A DNA stretch of 64,000 nucleotides from Phocoena phocoena (GCF_963924675.1 NC_089226.1:46145124-46209123); one strand, 5' to 3'; counted from the first letter of the stretch, positions 12,539 to 24,618 are shown. Notes: generated from the letters alone by a model not told the origin. A program made the numbers and translations.

Positions 12539-12862
12539 GGGACTTCCCTGGTGGCACAGTGGTTAAGAATCCACCTGCCAGTGCAGAGGACACGGGTTTG
12601 AGCCCTGGTCCGTGAAGATCCTACATGCCACAGAGCAACTAAGCCCGTACGCCATAACTACAGAGCCTGCGCTCTAGAGCTTGTGAGCCACAACTACTGA
12701 GCCCACGGGCCACAACTACTGAAGTCCGTGCCCCTAGAGCCTGTGCTCCGCAACAAGAGAAGCCACTGCAATGAGAAGCCCCCACTTGCCGCAACTAGAA
12801 GAAAGCCCGCGTGCAGCAACGAGGACCCAACGCAGCCAAAAACTAAATAGTTTTTTTAAAAA
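12539..12862 (+). mobile_element. Long CHR-1-type SINE, copy 1
   Basis: Starts GGGACTTCCCTGGTGGCACA, keeps the tRNA-like B box (GGTTTGAGCC), and has the longer CHR-1 body with repeated 'cacaactactga' modules and the 'cgcagcc' 3' end that the short subfamily lacks. TSD AATCATGAA at 12530-12538 and 12863-12871. Body divergence is greater than in the short SINEs, so it is an older insertion. Confidence 0.94.
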
Positions 12863-12871
12863 AATCATGAA

Positions 12872-13551
12872 ATCTAAGCTATGAATAAAGTAAGAAATAA
12901 GCTTAGGTAACCGTTTGCAGCTTACTATTATCTTCAGTGGGAAGAAAATACCTTTCCAATGAAAGATTTTTCCTCTAAAATACTATTTTTTCTTTTCTTT
13001 TTCTGTTTTTTTTGATATAATAAAACTCCCACACCCGTGTGAAATAAAATATAGCATGTCTACCATTCTTTAAAAGAGGATGATGGACAAGAGTACATAT
13101 CTCCTGTGAGTGAGGGAGAATTAGGAAGGAATTTCTTCCTGATCATTTAGGACTTTCTCAGTTCAATAATCATCTTTTCTCACATACCTAAATAAATGAA
13201 ACAAACAGGTGAGAATTTTTTCATCCACCCCCTCCCCATAAAGGAACTGGAAATCCAATTTAAAAACGCTGCTTTTCATTAACCTGTTAATAATATAACA
13301 TATATTTTAGGTGAATGTATAATTAGACTTCACTTATCATTTTATGATAGAATTTCCCTGTAGTAATTGAAAACTACAGCAATTATGACTTATGCCCTCT
13401 CCAATTTGTTTTTTGCACTAACCTCACTATATGCCATGAGTGTCCCCAAATCCCATTCTACTGCTTCTCAATCCTTGTCTTCGGTCTGTGTCAGTTATTT
13501 AAACTTCAGTTCAAAATGTACTTATAAAATCAGTATTAAAAAATCAGTCTG
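12872..13551. other. Unique stretch
   Basis: AT-rich, with a T-rich patch near 13000. The plus-strand open frame starting at 13367 runs from this unique DNA into SINE copy 4 and so is a chance fusion, not a gene. Confidence 0.5.
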
Positions 13552-13759
13552 GGGCTTCCCTGATGGCGCAGTGGTTGAGAGTCCGCCTGCCGATGCAGGG
13601 GACACGGGTTCGTGCCCCGGTCCGGGAAGATCCCGCATGCCACGGAGCGGCTGGGCCCGTGAGCCATGGCCGCTGAGCCTGCGCGTCCGGAGCCTGTGCT
13701 CCGCAGCGGGAGAGGTCACAACAGTGAGAGGCCCGCGTACCGCAAAAAAAAAAAAAAAA
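13552..13759 (+). mobile_element. Short CHR-type SINE, copy 4
   Basis: Close to the subfamily consensus, with a long uninterrupted A-tail. TSD AAATCAGTCTG (13541-13551) against AAATGAGTCTG (13760-13770), one mismatch. Confidence 0.95.
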
Positions 13760-13799
13760 AAATGAGTCTGAAAAGATGTGGATCCAAGGATGGTGACTG

Positions 13800-14290
13800 C
13801 TAGATACTTACCTAATACCATTCCCCCTTTCTACTTTAGTAACAGAATCCCATTATCTAGTTAGGCATGCTACTCTCCAGAATAAAAGACCACAATTCCC
13901 AGCTTGTATGGCCATGCGACTGAATTCTGAGCAATGAGAGGAGAGCAGAAGTGTTGTGTGGAGCCGGCTTTGTCTAAAGAAAGTTGATTTCAATAGGAGC
14001 GTCTCTTTTTCTTTTTTTGCCATTCACCTTCCTCCTAGCCTATAAGACAGATACAAAGGCTGGAGTCCTCGCAGCCATCTTAGTATAGGAAGTGATCTTA
14101 AGAATGAAGTTTATTCAGAAGCGTGGTGCAACAGTGAGTTAGGACACAATGACTCTGGAGTTACCGTATCAGCTCTGGACCCCCCGCCTGGGGTCCTCTT
14201 TTATGTAAGAAGTAAATTTACCTCATGTTTAAGCCACTGTATTTTAGGTTTTTCCATCTTAAGCACTGAACCCAATTCTAAGTAGTCCAT
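13800..14290 (+). repeat. Ancient LTR-like fossil
   Basis: Carries the series 'acaattcccagctt', 'tggccatgcgactgaattctg', 'gcagccatcttagtatag', 'gtttaagccactgtatttta' and 'cccaattctaa', which I recognise from an old mammalian LTR-type repeat of the ERVL/MaLR style. The exact family name was not recalled. Confidence 0.5.
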
Positions 14291-14375
14291 ACGACTGAGA
14301 AAATAAGAAACAGAATGCAGGAAAGAAAAAGTTTTACTTTTTACAGGTCATATTCTTCCTGGCATCACATTAAAC

Positions 14376-14600
14376 CAGTTTAGCATAATGGTTAAAAGCA
14401 TCTGGGTCCAGATCCTGGCTCTGCCACTTATAATAGCAACTTAATTAACCCTCTCTATAAGTTTGCCCACTTATAAAGATAGGGTGATAATAATGGCACC
14501 TACCCTCAGAGGGTTGTTTTGAGAATTAATTAACATTTGTAAAGTACTTAAGCAGTGCCTGGCACATCGTAAGTGTTATAGATATGCTAGCTCTCATGAT
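14376..14600 (+). repeat. MIR, near full length
   Basis: Follows the whole MIR consensus on the plus strand: 'agtttagcataatggttaa', 'atcctggctctgccactta', 'gataataatggcacctaccc', 'gggttgttttgagaatta', 'agtgcctggcacatcgtaag'. One of the best-preserved MIRs in the window. Splice-donor look-alikes inside it are part of the repeat. Confidence 0.88.
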
Positions 14601-14605
14601 TACTA

Positions 14606-15560
14606 CTGATCTAATAAATAGCCTTCATTATATATTTATATTTCAATACTAAGTGGACTTGAGGAAATTGCTCAACACAAGATTTTCTCAAACATATACA
14701 GGGTCCAACACTGGAATATGGGCACAGCTAAATATATCTGTTTAATAAAGGTAATCTACTGTACTAGGAAATTCTGGAAAAATATTTCCAAGAAAGTATA
14801 ATGACATCCTTCAATAAGAAAACAATTTTTATTTAGTTTTACCACTTAACAGGTTAAATAAATCACTAAAGAGAAAGCAATTTTCATACTATCTTAGTAA
14901 TTTATTAATGTGATCACATGATCATTAACTCAAAGAATATAAAACTTTGAGACATTTTCTTTAAGCAGCGTCAGACATTTAGGGAAACTTAATTTCAACA
15001 TGTACATAATCAATCTACCACATTTACAAATAGAATTCTATAGTCCTTAGACAGTAAATGTCTCATTTGACTTATATATTTTGCACTGATTTCACTCACA
15101 GTTCTGATTGTTTCTCTTACCCATCCTGGTACTCCTGACCTCATCCCATTGATGCTGAGATTATTAAATTCCATCTGTAATATGTATACTCTGTTCTAAA
15201 TACCAATACACATACAAACCAAAAGGGATGTGGACATAATATTAATATGTTTCAATCTTAATGTTTCAATATTAATGCTTCAATCAATTAATGTTTCAAT
15301 TGTTCAATAAATAAATCACCTTTACTGAGTACTGAGTACACCTTTACCTGTTTTACCTTGTCCTATAATCTTAACACCACCTGGAAAATTTTTTTTTTCT
15401 TTTTTGCCTCTTTGCCTCCAGTAAAAACGAGGTGTCTTAAAGACACATATGCCCTGCAGCCATCTTAAAAGAAGGCTGCTTCTTTACTTACCACTTTCTT
15501 CCCTGCTCACTATTTCTAGTTTTATCCCCAATTTCTAGCATTATCCCCAATTCATTAGCA
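14606..15560. other. Unique stretch with imperfect short repeats
   Basis: AT-rich. Apart from the 'ttaatgtttcaat' array listed separately there is a T-rich patch near 15389. No gene signal. Confidence 0.5.
15242..15306 (+). repeat. Imperfect TTAATGTTTCAAT array
   Basis: Four degenerate units of about 14-16 bp built on TTAATGTTTCAAT (variants with ATATG and GCTTC), followed by a partial unit. A small minisatellite-like array in otherwise unique DNA. Confidence 0.75.
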
Positions 15561-16130
15561 TAGATCTTGATCATTTAAGACTCATTCCTTTCAGTCATAC
15601 CAGCCCTTGTGCCTCATCACTGTTGTATCTGCCAACCTCTCTGTCATTCTCTCTTATTTATCAAAGGCCTTAGAACTTAACCCGAAGTCTTTCTCTCAAC
15701 TTCAAATCCTTCCATCATTCTGGGTGACTTCAACAATCACATGTGTGATCTATGCAGTACTCTGGCCTTCTCAATTCCAGCTGAGGAACTCCACCTCACT
15801 TCAGCCATCTACTTCCATAGTTACTACCATCATCTTGTCATCCTAACTGCTCTGGAATCATTTACTCAAGCAGTTCACCTTGTAACCACCTTCTCCTTTA
15901 CTTCTAATTCTCTTGAGGAACCACTCCCACCATGACAGGTCTTTGGCCTCTTAAGAGAGTTCCAATTCAATAGCTTCATATTTCTTTCCACCTATCAAAC
16001 TTTCTTTCTTCACCATCTTCCTTATCCAGCTGAAATTCCATGACATTAGGAAACACTCTACTACCCTAAACTCCTTTGCCATTCAGTCCTTGCATCACCT
16101 CCACTGGCAAAACTGCAACCACACATAAAA
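15560..16130 (+). repeat. L2/CR1-type LINE endonuclease remnant
   Basis: Read near 15715-15760 the plus strand encodes I-L-G-D-F-N-N-H, matching the GDFN motif of apurinic-type endonucleases of L2/CR1 LINEs. The downstream frame (to 15935) continues with a leucine/histidine-rich pattern consistent with the same domain, and the flanking pyrimidine-rich sequence fits an L2 open reading frame. It is frameshifted and stop-containing, so it is a dead fragment. The overlapping 60-80-residue open frames in this region are pieces of it. Confidence 0.6.
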
Positions 16131-19100
16131 CTACCTACTTTCTCCATAACTATAAAGAAGCAAGTGTGCACTGCTAGAGAAAGCTACACTACAAAATATG
16201 ATCAGCATGCCCAGATGGATCCTGAACACAGCCCAGTAATCCTACCCTTTTACTCTGATCTACACAAAACAAATATTGCAAAGATTCTGAATTCTATCCA
16301 GGCCTTTGGCTCTTTATCCTTAGTTTCATCAAAGATCCTACCTTCTACTTTACTGAGAAACATAATAGCTAACAGACATGATTTTCCAATAGGAGATTCA
16401 TGTCTGACAACTTCTGCTTTGCACCATTTTCTTCTTCTTCCCTCCTATTACATTAGATGGTAGTTAAAGCTATGAACATGGGGTAAGTTGTTTACAATGA
16501 GAATACAGAGACAAGAAGAGAGCTTAAAACCAAGCTTTGAAGAATTCTAAAATCTGATGGCTGAGTAGAGGAGAATGAAGCTTCAAATCAAACCACAAAT
16601 TCTGCACTAAAAACAAGTCAGCTACATTTTGTGTCTGTGTATATATATTCACACATTTCACACATTTAAGCTATATTTTGTGTGCATATATACATTCACA
16701 AATATACACACACATATATACATATATTTACACAAGAAATTGGTTTTGAGGGCAAATATAACTCTAGGGTTTTCCAACAATATTAAACGTTAGTCCTTTG
16801 ATAGATGAAGTTCAGCAATGTTATTATTACTGAGGTCCAAAGAAATCCTCTCCCCTGTGGAAATGAAGTAATCTACTTAATGGAATTTAACTATCCAAGA
16901 GTGGGGGAGAAACATGAAATTATTACCTTTTGTAGACATAAAACTTTCTACTTGGAACAAAGATAGCTCTTGCTCATCAAGAACATATGTAGATTTAAGA
17001 TCTTTAACTATAAACAGTAGGCTTCAGGCCTGGGTGGTCTGTGTTATGTCCAATAATATATAAATTGGCCTATCCTCAAAATAAATATTTCCTTTTTCAT
17101 TACTCTGAGTCATGTAAAAGATTCAATCTTTGTTCAAAAACAGAAAGGTTTTCAATAAAAATTTTTTAGCTTTAAGTCTATATATTCAATAGACAGTTCA
17201 GGATACTACTCCTCATTAAATGCATATAAAAAGATCTTAAATGATTTTCTCTGTATCTCAAGGAACACTCTGAGTAAACTGGGAAGATGTTTAATGAGAA
17301 ATAAATCCTCTTTATGCATACAGTGATTACTGATACTTTTTGTATGGTGTTTCATAAACAGCTATGACCCAGGGGATGAAATGAACTATGTATTACCCTA
17401 TGCTCCTGTTTTATCTCAGAGATAATGTATTACTGACTATTTGGCATACTGTACAAGCCACCTAAAAACTGGTTTAAAGCTCAACATGTCTTACATTTTC
17501 TTTATATATTATATCAAAATGCTAGCTGATTAGGTGAAATGTGTCTCAAAGAATACATGAATATTTTATAAATGATACATACCAATAATTTTCAAGAAGT
17601 CCCCAGATCCTTATCAAAATTTGGTATAAGTATGAGAAAAAGTAGCATTCAAATGAAAGGAAACATTTTCTTTTTTTGGAAGAAGAGGAGGAGAAGAGAA
17701 AACACTGAAGGGTAATATACTCCGTTTATGTATAATATGGCAAAATGGCTCCATGAAACCATCCAAAGAATTGTTTTTCTCTTTTAGGATGAAAAGAGTA
17801 CAGTATTCTTCATGCATGATAGGAACTTGGTCTGACTCTCGATTTGTTTCCATACCTGCTTAATGAGTTGGCCAGAAAATATTCACAAGTCATAACAAAG
17901 ACATATCATCAGAGTATCAAGATTCCAATATCACCATGACCAGATGTGTAGAAGTAAAAACCTTGGCTTCTGGCTGGGTTTCTCACTATCGGTCTATAAA
18001 ATGAGCATTAAATATTATTTGTTCTAGCTCTAAATGTCCTCCTTCTAAAAAAGCTGATCTAAGTGTGAAACACTTTCTCTATGGAAAGTTAATGAACACT
18101 ATGAAGAAATGTTTTAGCTGCAACTGGCTGTTCTCCAGATAGTACATATGGACTCAGATGTCCAGTCACCTCCCATATAACTGGATTCTCAAGAACTGCA
18201 GTTGTTGAATACCAAAATACTTTTTTCCCTATACAATTAATATGCTACTTTTTTATAGTATTATCTAAGTGATAGAAAATTTTACATTAGTAATACTTAA
18301 GTAATACTACAGTTTTTCTAATAACTGAGAATTTGTGACAAACACCATAGCCATCTTGTAACTGCAAAAATCTTTACTGTTTTGGGATAAAATGGAGAAA
18401 AAAGCTACACATCATTAATATTAGGGAAGGTAAGATTCAGCTTGAGTTTGAATCCAAACATTATGCTACTATTACTGAATACATTAAATTAAGTTTAAAT
18501 AAATAGAAATCTAATACGTTAGAGGGAAAAAAATACAAATTTTAAAAAAACTATATACTTTAAAAATGAGAGAATAATGGAAAATAAAGAACACATGCTA
18601 TCTTTAAATTATTCTAGTTAAAAATATAAAAACAGAGCATTTTCTTTTCTCCCCTTATTGTAAGACATTAACAGAAAAGCCATGAGCGTGTGATACAAGA
18701 AATCTTTCATGTCCTTGCAGTAAACTTTAAAGTTATCGTTTAAATGTTAGTGACTGCTTCATAAAACAAGTATCTATCTCATCAACCCTTAGATTTGTCC
18801 ATTTGGGAAGAACATACGTTTTCCATTACAAATGTCTTAAAAAACGGCACTCTTCAATACTTATGTTACTCATACTCCTTACTCTACTATTATACAAAAT
18901 CCTAGGTTTATCATGTCATTAAAGCAATGACTTGATAATTAGTATTTTATTATAATGTTATTTCAAATGGATCAAAATTCTGGATAATGTACTGTTATTT
19001 TATATGCTAATCAGGGTAGCATTAATTACTTAAGAACTCAATGCTCTGATTATGACACAGTCTCACTCAATTCACAGTATGAAACCAATTCTTATATGGT

Positions 19101-19919
19101 ATGCAATTCATGAAAAATATTATAAGACTATTCCAACATAAAGACTATTTCTAAGACTAAACCAGAGTTTGTTTTTAAAATTTTACATTGATATTTGTCA
19201 CCAAAGATATTTCAACTATGTATTACTAACTCTATAAATTTTGTCCCTTCTACAAAATCAATAATGTATATACAAAGTCTCCTTACACAGATTAGGATAA
19301 ATATGCAATTGTGGGATTTTTTCACCTCTGCTCCAATTTCAGCTGAATATTCTCTCACGTGGCAAAAATATTCAGGGAGCCCTAAACAAGGAACCAAGAA
19401 TTTTTCAACTCTAAGACAATGAACAAAATAGGATTTGATAAATTTGCTTCATCAACAACTTTCTATTATCAATGAGCATGAGACAAACAGCATTTTTACA
19501 ATTTAATTTATTAGAAGATTTCTAGTCTAATACCTATTCATACAGGTAAGTCACTATGTGCAAGAAATATAATATTAAAGATGCAGAGTTTATATATAAA
19601 ATATGAACATGAACTGGATAATTAAAGAAGAAATTCAATCTAATCTAATCTACTATATATTGAGGGCCTACACTATAGAAGGAAATGAGGACCCATTTTG
19701 ATAGGGTACTTCAGTAGGTCTTTGGAATAAAGAGCTCATGCCGTTCAAGAAACTCATAGTGTAAGTGAGTTTTATGTGATATTAAGGAAAATAAAGGGAT
19801 TTTATAAAAGGATACTATTCACAAGAAAAAGAATAGCTATTACTTTCTAAAATCATTTAGAAAAAGGAAGGTCTTGATAATACATCAGCACCACCTTTCT
19901 CAACAAATGCAACATATAC
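16131..19919. other. Long unique AT-rich stretch
   Basis: About 3.8 kb with little recognisable content. It holds an AT/CA low-complexity patch (16640-16735), a TAATC triplication near 19640, and two isolated plus-strand donor-like sites, of which the one after 'cattcatacag' at 19546 is the strongest. No consistent exon, repeat family or conserved open frame was identified. The minus-strand frame at 17614-17853 is not supported. Confidence 0.45.
16640..16735 (+). repeat. AT/CA low-complexity tract
   Basis: Alternating purine-pyrimidine sequence of TATATA and CACACA pieces, with a near-duplicate of 'acatttaagctatattttgtg' units across 16624-16685. Confidence 0.7.
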
Positions 19920-20117
19920 ACCCTACTATATATAAAATAGATAACCAACAAGGACATATTGTATAGCACAGGGAACTCTAGTCAGTATTTTGTAATAACC
20001 TGTAAGGGAAAAGAATCTGAAAAAAAAAGATATATATGTATGTATAACCGAACCACTTTGCTGTACACCTGAAACTAACACAACATTGTAAGTCAACTAT
20101 ATATCAATTTTTTAAAA
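19920..20117 (+). mobile_element. L1 3' end fragment
   Basis: Contains the terminal L1 text 'aacaaggacatattgtatag', 'cacagggaactctagtcag', 'tgctgtacacctgaaac' and 'taagtcaactatatatcaat', then a short A-rich end. This is the 3' untranslated end of a cetartiodactyl L1 and is heavily 5'-truncated. Confidence 0.85.
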
Positions 20118-20199
20118 TGCAGTTAGCAAGACGGGATAGGAAGTCCAATATTTTTTGCACCTTCCAGGTTGTAGTCATCAAGCTAAGCATTTAATATAT

Positions 20200-20385
20200 T
20201 ATTCTACATACATGATCTCATATCCTTACATCATCAGTAGGTATTATCCTGCCCACTTTATGGGTAAGAAAACAAAAACAAAAGGATTAAAGAACTTGCT
20301 CAAGAATAAGCAGCTAGCAGCAAGCAGTGCATACTTTCACAACTATAGGCAAACTGTGCCCATCAGCTGATCTGCTTTCTCTCCC
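20200..20385 (-). repeat. MIR, reverse orientation
   Basis: 'gtaggtattatcctgcccac', 'ttatgggtaagaaaac', 'gaacttgctcaagaataagc' follow the MIR reverse complement. The 71-residue open frame across it is a by-product. Confidence 0.7.
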
Positions 20386-20889
20386 AACCCCCATGGCATG
20401 CAAAGGAAATGCTCAGACAAGCAACCATAAGCCATAGTAGCAACGTAAGTGGCAACAACTAGACAGGTATTATGAGATACCATTAATCTACAGTTTCTAA
20501 CCTTCTTTTACCTTTCTCTCAGGATCTGTGGGTGCTCATGGTGTTAAACAGCTTTTATAGCTATTAGCAGGCCTGGGGTGCTCTACACTCAATGAAACCC
20601 AGAAGCTTTACTGCCTAACAATGTCTCCCTCTCCCCCTCCCCAATGTTACTCCATAAGCACACTCATTAAGAATTTAATTACTAGATTCCAACATGCCTT
20701 TTTAGTACCATGTTCTTATAAAATATATCTTATTTTCAAAGGCCAAGTGCTCAAGATTAATTTTGAGTTAAAAAAAACTATTATAAGTAATTTGTGTTTT
20801 CTAAAGGTCAAATCTTCATTTATAATAGGTAAAGATTTGGCTTTATTCACATAAAAATTGCAAACAATTTTTGAGTAGTTCTGTGTCAT
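20386..20889. other. Unique stretch
   Basis: AT-rich, with a C-rich patch near 20625. No supportable feature. Confidence 0.45.
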
Positions 20890-21215
20890 TCAGAATATGG
20901 TTTTGCAACAGTTAAGGAACAGCCCCCAAATCTCAGTGGCACGATGCAATAAAAATGTATTTGTACTCCACACTGCAAGACCAGCAAGAAGACTACGCTC
21001 ATTCTAGTCACTCAGGAAACCAGGCTGGCAGATGCTCCATCTTGACATACTTCCTCAATCAGTGAGACAGAAATAAGGGCTATGGCAACTCACACACGGC
21101 CTCTTAAAGCTTCTGCCTGGAAGTCACATACACCACACTCATTCACATTCCTTTGACCAAAGATAGTTAAAGGTAGCTTCAAGGGTCAGTGAAGCATACC
21201 CCTAGCATGTGACCC
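20890..21215. repeat. Ancient dispersed repeat, copy B
   Basis: Shows 'cagttaaggaacagccccc', 'aaatctcagtggcac', 'agaccagcaagaag' and 'ggcctcttaaagcttctgcc' in the order of an old dispersed mammalian repeat, and resembles the region at 3080-3430. LTR-like or DNA-transposon-like, name not recalled. Confidence 0.45.
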
Positions 21216-21220
21216 AAGGT

Positions 21221-21241
21221 GGGGGGCAGGGGGAGGGTGGG
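21221..21241 (+). promoter_or_regulatory. Potential G-quadruplex motif 1
   Basis: Four runs of at least three G separated by loops of one to two bases (CA, A, T). On paper a very stable quadruplex arrangement. Any function is unknown. Confidence 0.6.
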
Positions 21242-21354
21242 TTTGACAGCAATCTGAAAATATTTGGCAATTAGCACAATGACTACCAAAATCTAATAGA
21301 TATTTTTTCTCAACTGAGATAAAAATATCTTCCTTAACAGAATTGGCACAATCT

Positions 21355-21590
21355 CCACAATTTACTTCGTATTTACCATGTGTCAGGCACACACAGGGGC
21401 CTTACCAGCATTGTCTCCAATCCTCAGCGCAATCAGCAGAAGAGAAACTATTGGTATTGAATGAAGTAACGGGCTCCAAGAGGTTAAATAAATTGCTCAA
21501 GGTTGCACAGCTAGTAAGTGGTGAAGGTGTAATGTGAATCCAGATTAATGTAATTCTAAAGTTTGCGCTCATTCCACTACAAAATTTGCT
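21355..21590 (-). repeat. MIR, reverse orientation
   Basis: 'accatgtgtcaggcacacac', 'ttaccagcattgtctccaatcc' and 'aggttgcacagctagtaag' follow the MIR reverse complement, with the tRNA-related end near 21580. Open frames on both strands here are repeat by-products. Confidence 0.85.
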
Positions 21591-22854
21591 AACTTTATGG
21601 TACAAGTAAAAAAAGAGAAAAGACTTTAAGGTTACATTTTTCCCCACTTGTAATTCAAACTAAAATGGCAGCATGGATGTTCAGAAATTACTGATGCAGA
21701 TATAAATAATGGAAAAGAGACTTCTTCCAAGAGACTTCTTCATTTCCAAGCTATTACTGGAGGTAAGGGGGTGGGGTGGGGCACATGGGGAAGAAGTCCC
21801 CTGAATACAACTACATTAACTAATACGAATTAATATTTCCAAGAAAATTCAAAAAAAAAGCCTCCTTTTATCCAGTATTAGTGAAAAGCAGTGAGTCATA
21901 TTCCCTTTATAAGAGTTCAATTAACTTGTGAATTGTATTGTCTACATCTTGACAGTTTCAAACATAGTTTATATCCTCTTTATCGAAGAAATAAGAAGGA
22001 CAAAAGATTATACATTCCAAAAACTGAAAATTTTTCATAGTTTTGGCCTGCTAGAGCAAGTTATTTAAAAAGAAAAAGCATCAAGGTTACCTTTTAAAAA
22101 ATTTTTAAAAGAAAGAACAAAAAGTAAACCGCGCAATAGGTATGCATGATACAAAATTAAATTTGAGATGAATGGCAATTAATTGTTAGATAATCTTTTT
22201 CAATGAAATGAAAGAAAAAAGGTATTATCACATAGGTGGTAAACAAAGCCAATCTGTCCTCACAAGAGAATCTAGCCTGTTTGATGTTTGAAAATATAGT
22301 ATTTGATGTAACACCATTTCAAGTCTGTCACAAATAAAATAAAAACCCAATATGAACATCCTAAATCCTCAAACAAAAGTTCTATTCCAAATACTCTACT
22401 GTCAATGAAATGTACTAAGCCTTCAGAGTCAGATTAAATCAAGCCTGAACAGAACTTATAAATTGTCAATAGGATATTAGTTCTTTTACTACATTTGCAA
22501 TATTACAAAGAGCCAACAAAGAGGTAGACATAATTAACACAAGCTCCTATAAACATAATTCAGAATGTCTCACTTAAAAAGTCTGCGCTAATACAACTGT
22601 AAAAATTTTTTTTTTGCAATTGAACATTGCCTATTATATATTCCGAAAATCGTTCATGTTACAAAAGGCTGATGCTTGGTATTATTTTTCTTTCACTAGT
22701 ATGTGTCTATAAGGAACACTGATTACCACATGCTTCCCACATACGCTGAAGTCACAGAAATTCTTGTGCTCTAACCAGAGAATGATGATAAGTGATGTCA
22801 TAAGATTGAATTTAAAAAAATAATATAATTGGGTAAGGTAACAATTACAATAAT
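21591..22854. other. Unique stretch with a second G-rich motif
   Basis: AT-rich except for a G-rich patch at 21762-21791. A direct repeat of GAGACTTCTTC occurs near 21717 and 21731. No exon or repeat family was recognised. Confidence 0.5.
21767..21790 (+). promoter_or_regulatory. Potential G-quadruplex motif 2
   Basis: Runs of five, four, four and four G with loops T, T and CACAT. On the same strand as motif 1, about 530 bp away. Confidence 0.6.
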
Positions 22855-23045
22855 AAGAGTTAACATTTATTCTCTAATTACTATCTACCAAGTCGTTCAA
22901 ACCTAGCAATAATCCTAGGTCTTATTATCAATCCATTTTAACACAAGCAAAGAACTGAGGCAAAGGGAAGATACTTGTCCAAGATCACACAGTTAGTAAG
23001 TGGTATTCAAATCTAAGAAATAGACTCCAATTCCTTCATTCTTAG
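22855..23045 (-). repeat. MIR, reverse orientation
   Basis: 'gttaacatttattctct', 'caataatcctaggt', 'gaactgaggcaaagggaaga' and 'atcacacagttagtaagtgg' follow the MIR reverse complement. Confidence 0.85.
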
Positions 23046-23099
23046 TCCCCTAAGTGGACCTTTATAAAGATCTTATAAATTACCTGAAAGAGTTTAGAA

Positions 23100-24000
23100 C
23101 TTTACTATGAGGGCAAGACATTCATTGAATGGCTTTGAACTGGAAGCATAGGATTGGGACGCTCTCTGGTTATAGTTGGGAAACAAACTGTTACAGGAGA
23201 GATAGCAGATGTGTGGAGACCTATGAGAAGGCAGTTGTGGTAACCAGGGCAACAGAGGCCTCCATTATGGAGCAGAGCACCAGTAGTGGGCACCGAGAGA
23301 GTCTCAGGGATTCAAGATATATTAAGGAGGTAAAACAGATAATTCTCTGTGATTGAATACTCAAGGAGAAGTTTGAAATGCTGGCCAAATTTCCACCTAG
23401 AGGCAAATGAGTACGTGGCATTTCCATTCACACTTGAAGAAAAATAGAGCTCGGTGGAGAAGGGGTTTAGGAAAAGGGTTGAAGCAGAGGCAGTAAGTTC
23501 AATTTTGAAAAATTTATTTTGAGGGACAGTGAAACAATTAAGGAAGCAGTTTAATATTTGGACCTGAAGTTCAGGAGGAATCTGAGATATAGATCTAGAT
23601 TAGGGGGTCATCCGTATACAAATGCTCATTGAAGCCATACAAATACGTAAGATTACTCACAGAGAATATAAAAAGTAAGAAAAGCTGAAGTCTTAGAGAA
23701 GAATATTGAATATATAAATACTTAAGGGAATATACAGTTTTAAAAGAGAAGAGTGAAAAGAAGACGAAGGAGTGACTAGACTGTAGAAAAAGTATCAAGG
23801 GAACATGACTTCATGGAAACTAAGGAAAAGAGCGTTTTAAGAGATAAAAAGTGGGCAACAATTTCATAAGTAGGTGAGAGACCTTGTAAGATAAGAATAT
23901 AAAGTGTCCATTAGGTTTAGTTACAGGGTGTCTTTGACGATCTCAGGGAGATCAATTTCAGAGGAAAATAAGATTACAGTGGCACATAACAAGGCCAAAC
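23100..24000 (-). repeat. Long L2-like ancient repeat
   Basis: The segment carries purine-rich text such as 'ggcagttgtggtaaccaggg', 'attcaagatatattaaggag', 'cctgaagttcaggaggaatc' and 'gagatatagatctagatt', which I recognise as a common old mammalian repeat in complement, usually placed with L2. Family naming is uncertain. Open frames at 23105-23427 and 23595-23798 lie inside it and are not genes. Confidence 0.5.
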
Positions 24001-24077
24001 AGCAAATGTGGATAATTTATTTGAGAAATTTGCCTGGAAAGAGGAACAAAGAAATAAGGTACCAAAGGGAAGGGTTC

Positions 24078-24123
24078 TTTTTCCCTCTCCTTCCCTTTCT
24101 CCCCCTCTCCCTTCCTTTCTTTC
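24078..24123 (+). repeat. CT-rich low-complexity tract
   Basis: Polypyrimidine run of CCCTCTCC and TTCCCTTT pieces, ending in a CTTTCTTT series. Confidence 0.85.
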
Positions 24124-24317
24124 TAACATGTAAAACTAGTTATAAGCATTCCAACTTCTAAGATTTTGCTGATGCTATCAACTATATTTGCATTATTGTC
24201 CTCATTACCGACCTCTTGACCTCTTGTGTTTAAATTTTATTAATCTTTCAACGCTTTGATAAGATGTTACTTGTTAGAGAAACATTCGCTACACTTCCTA
24301 GTTAAAACTAATCACAG

Positions 24318-24523
24318 GGGCTTCCCTGGTGGCGCAGTGGTTGAGAGTCCGCCTGCCGATGCAGGGGACACGGGTTCGTGCCCCGGTCCGGGAAGATCCC
24401 ACATGCCGTGGAGCGGCTGGGCCCGTGAGCCATGGCCGCTGAGCCTGCGCGTCTGGACAGCGGGAGAGGCCACAGCAGTGAGAGGCCCGTGTACCACAAA
24501 AAAAAAACCAAAAAAACAAAAAA
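24318..24523 (+). mobile_element. Short CHR-type SINE, copy 5, internally deleted
   Basis: Standard 5' half, but the 3' body lacks about 12 bases between 'gcgcgtctgga' and 'cagcgggagagg' compared with the other copies. The tail is A-rich with C interruptions. Perfect TSD AAAACTAATCACAG at 24304-24317 and 24524-24537. Confidence 0.96.
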
Positions 24524-24618
24524 AAAACTAATCACAGTACCCTTCCTGTTTGTTGCACTTTGTTCATGCCATTATGCCATGACACTTCACATGCCATATT
24601 AAAGTAATTTATGTATAA

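Noticed and set aside
13367..13765. A 132-codon plus-strand open frame.
   Set aside because: Its first half is unique DNA and its second half is SINE copy 4 running into the A-tail (poly-lysine). A chance fusion.
19502..19546. Plus-strand donor CAG|GTAAGTCAC.
   Set aside because: No convincing acceptor, and the enclosed sequence is AT-rich with stops.
21215..21241. CTCF-like site within 'cccaaggtggggggcag'.
   Set aside because: Only partial agreement with the CTCF core, and the G-run explains the match.
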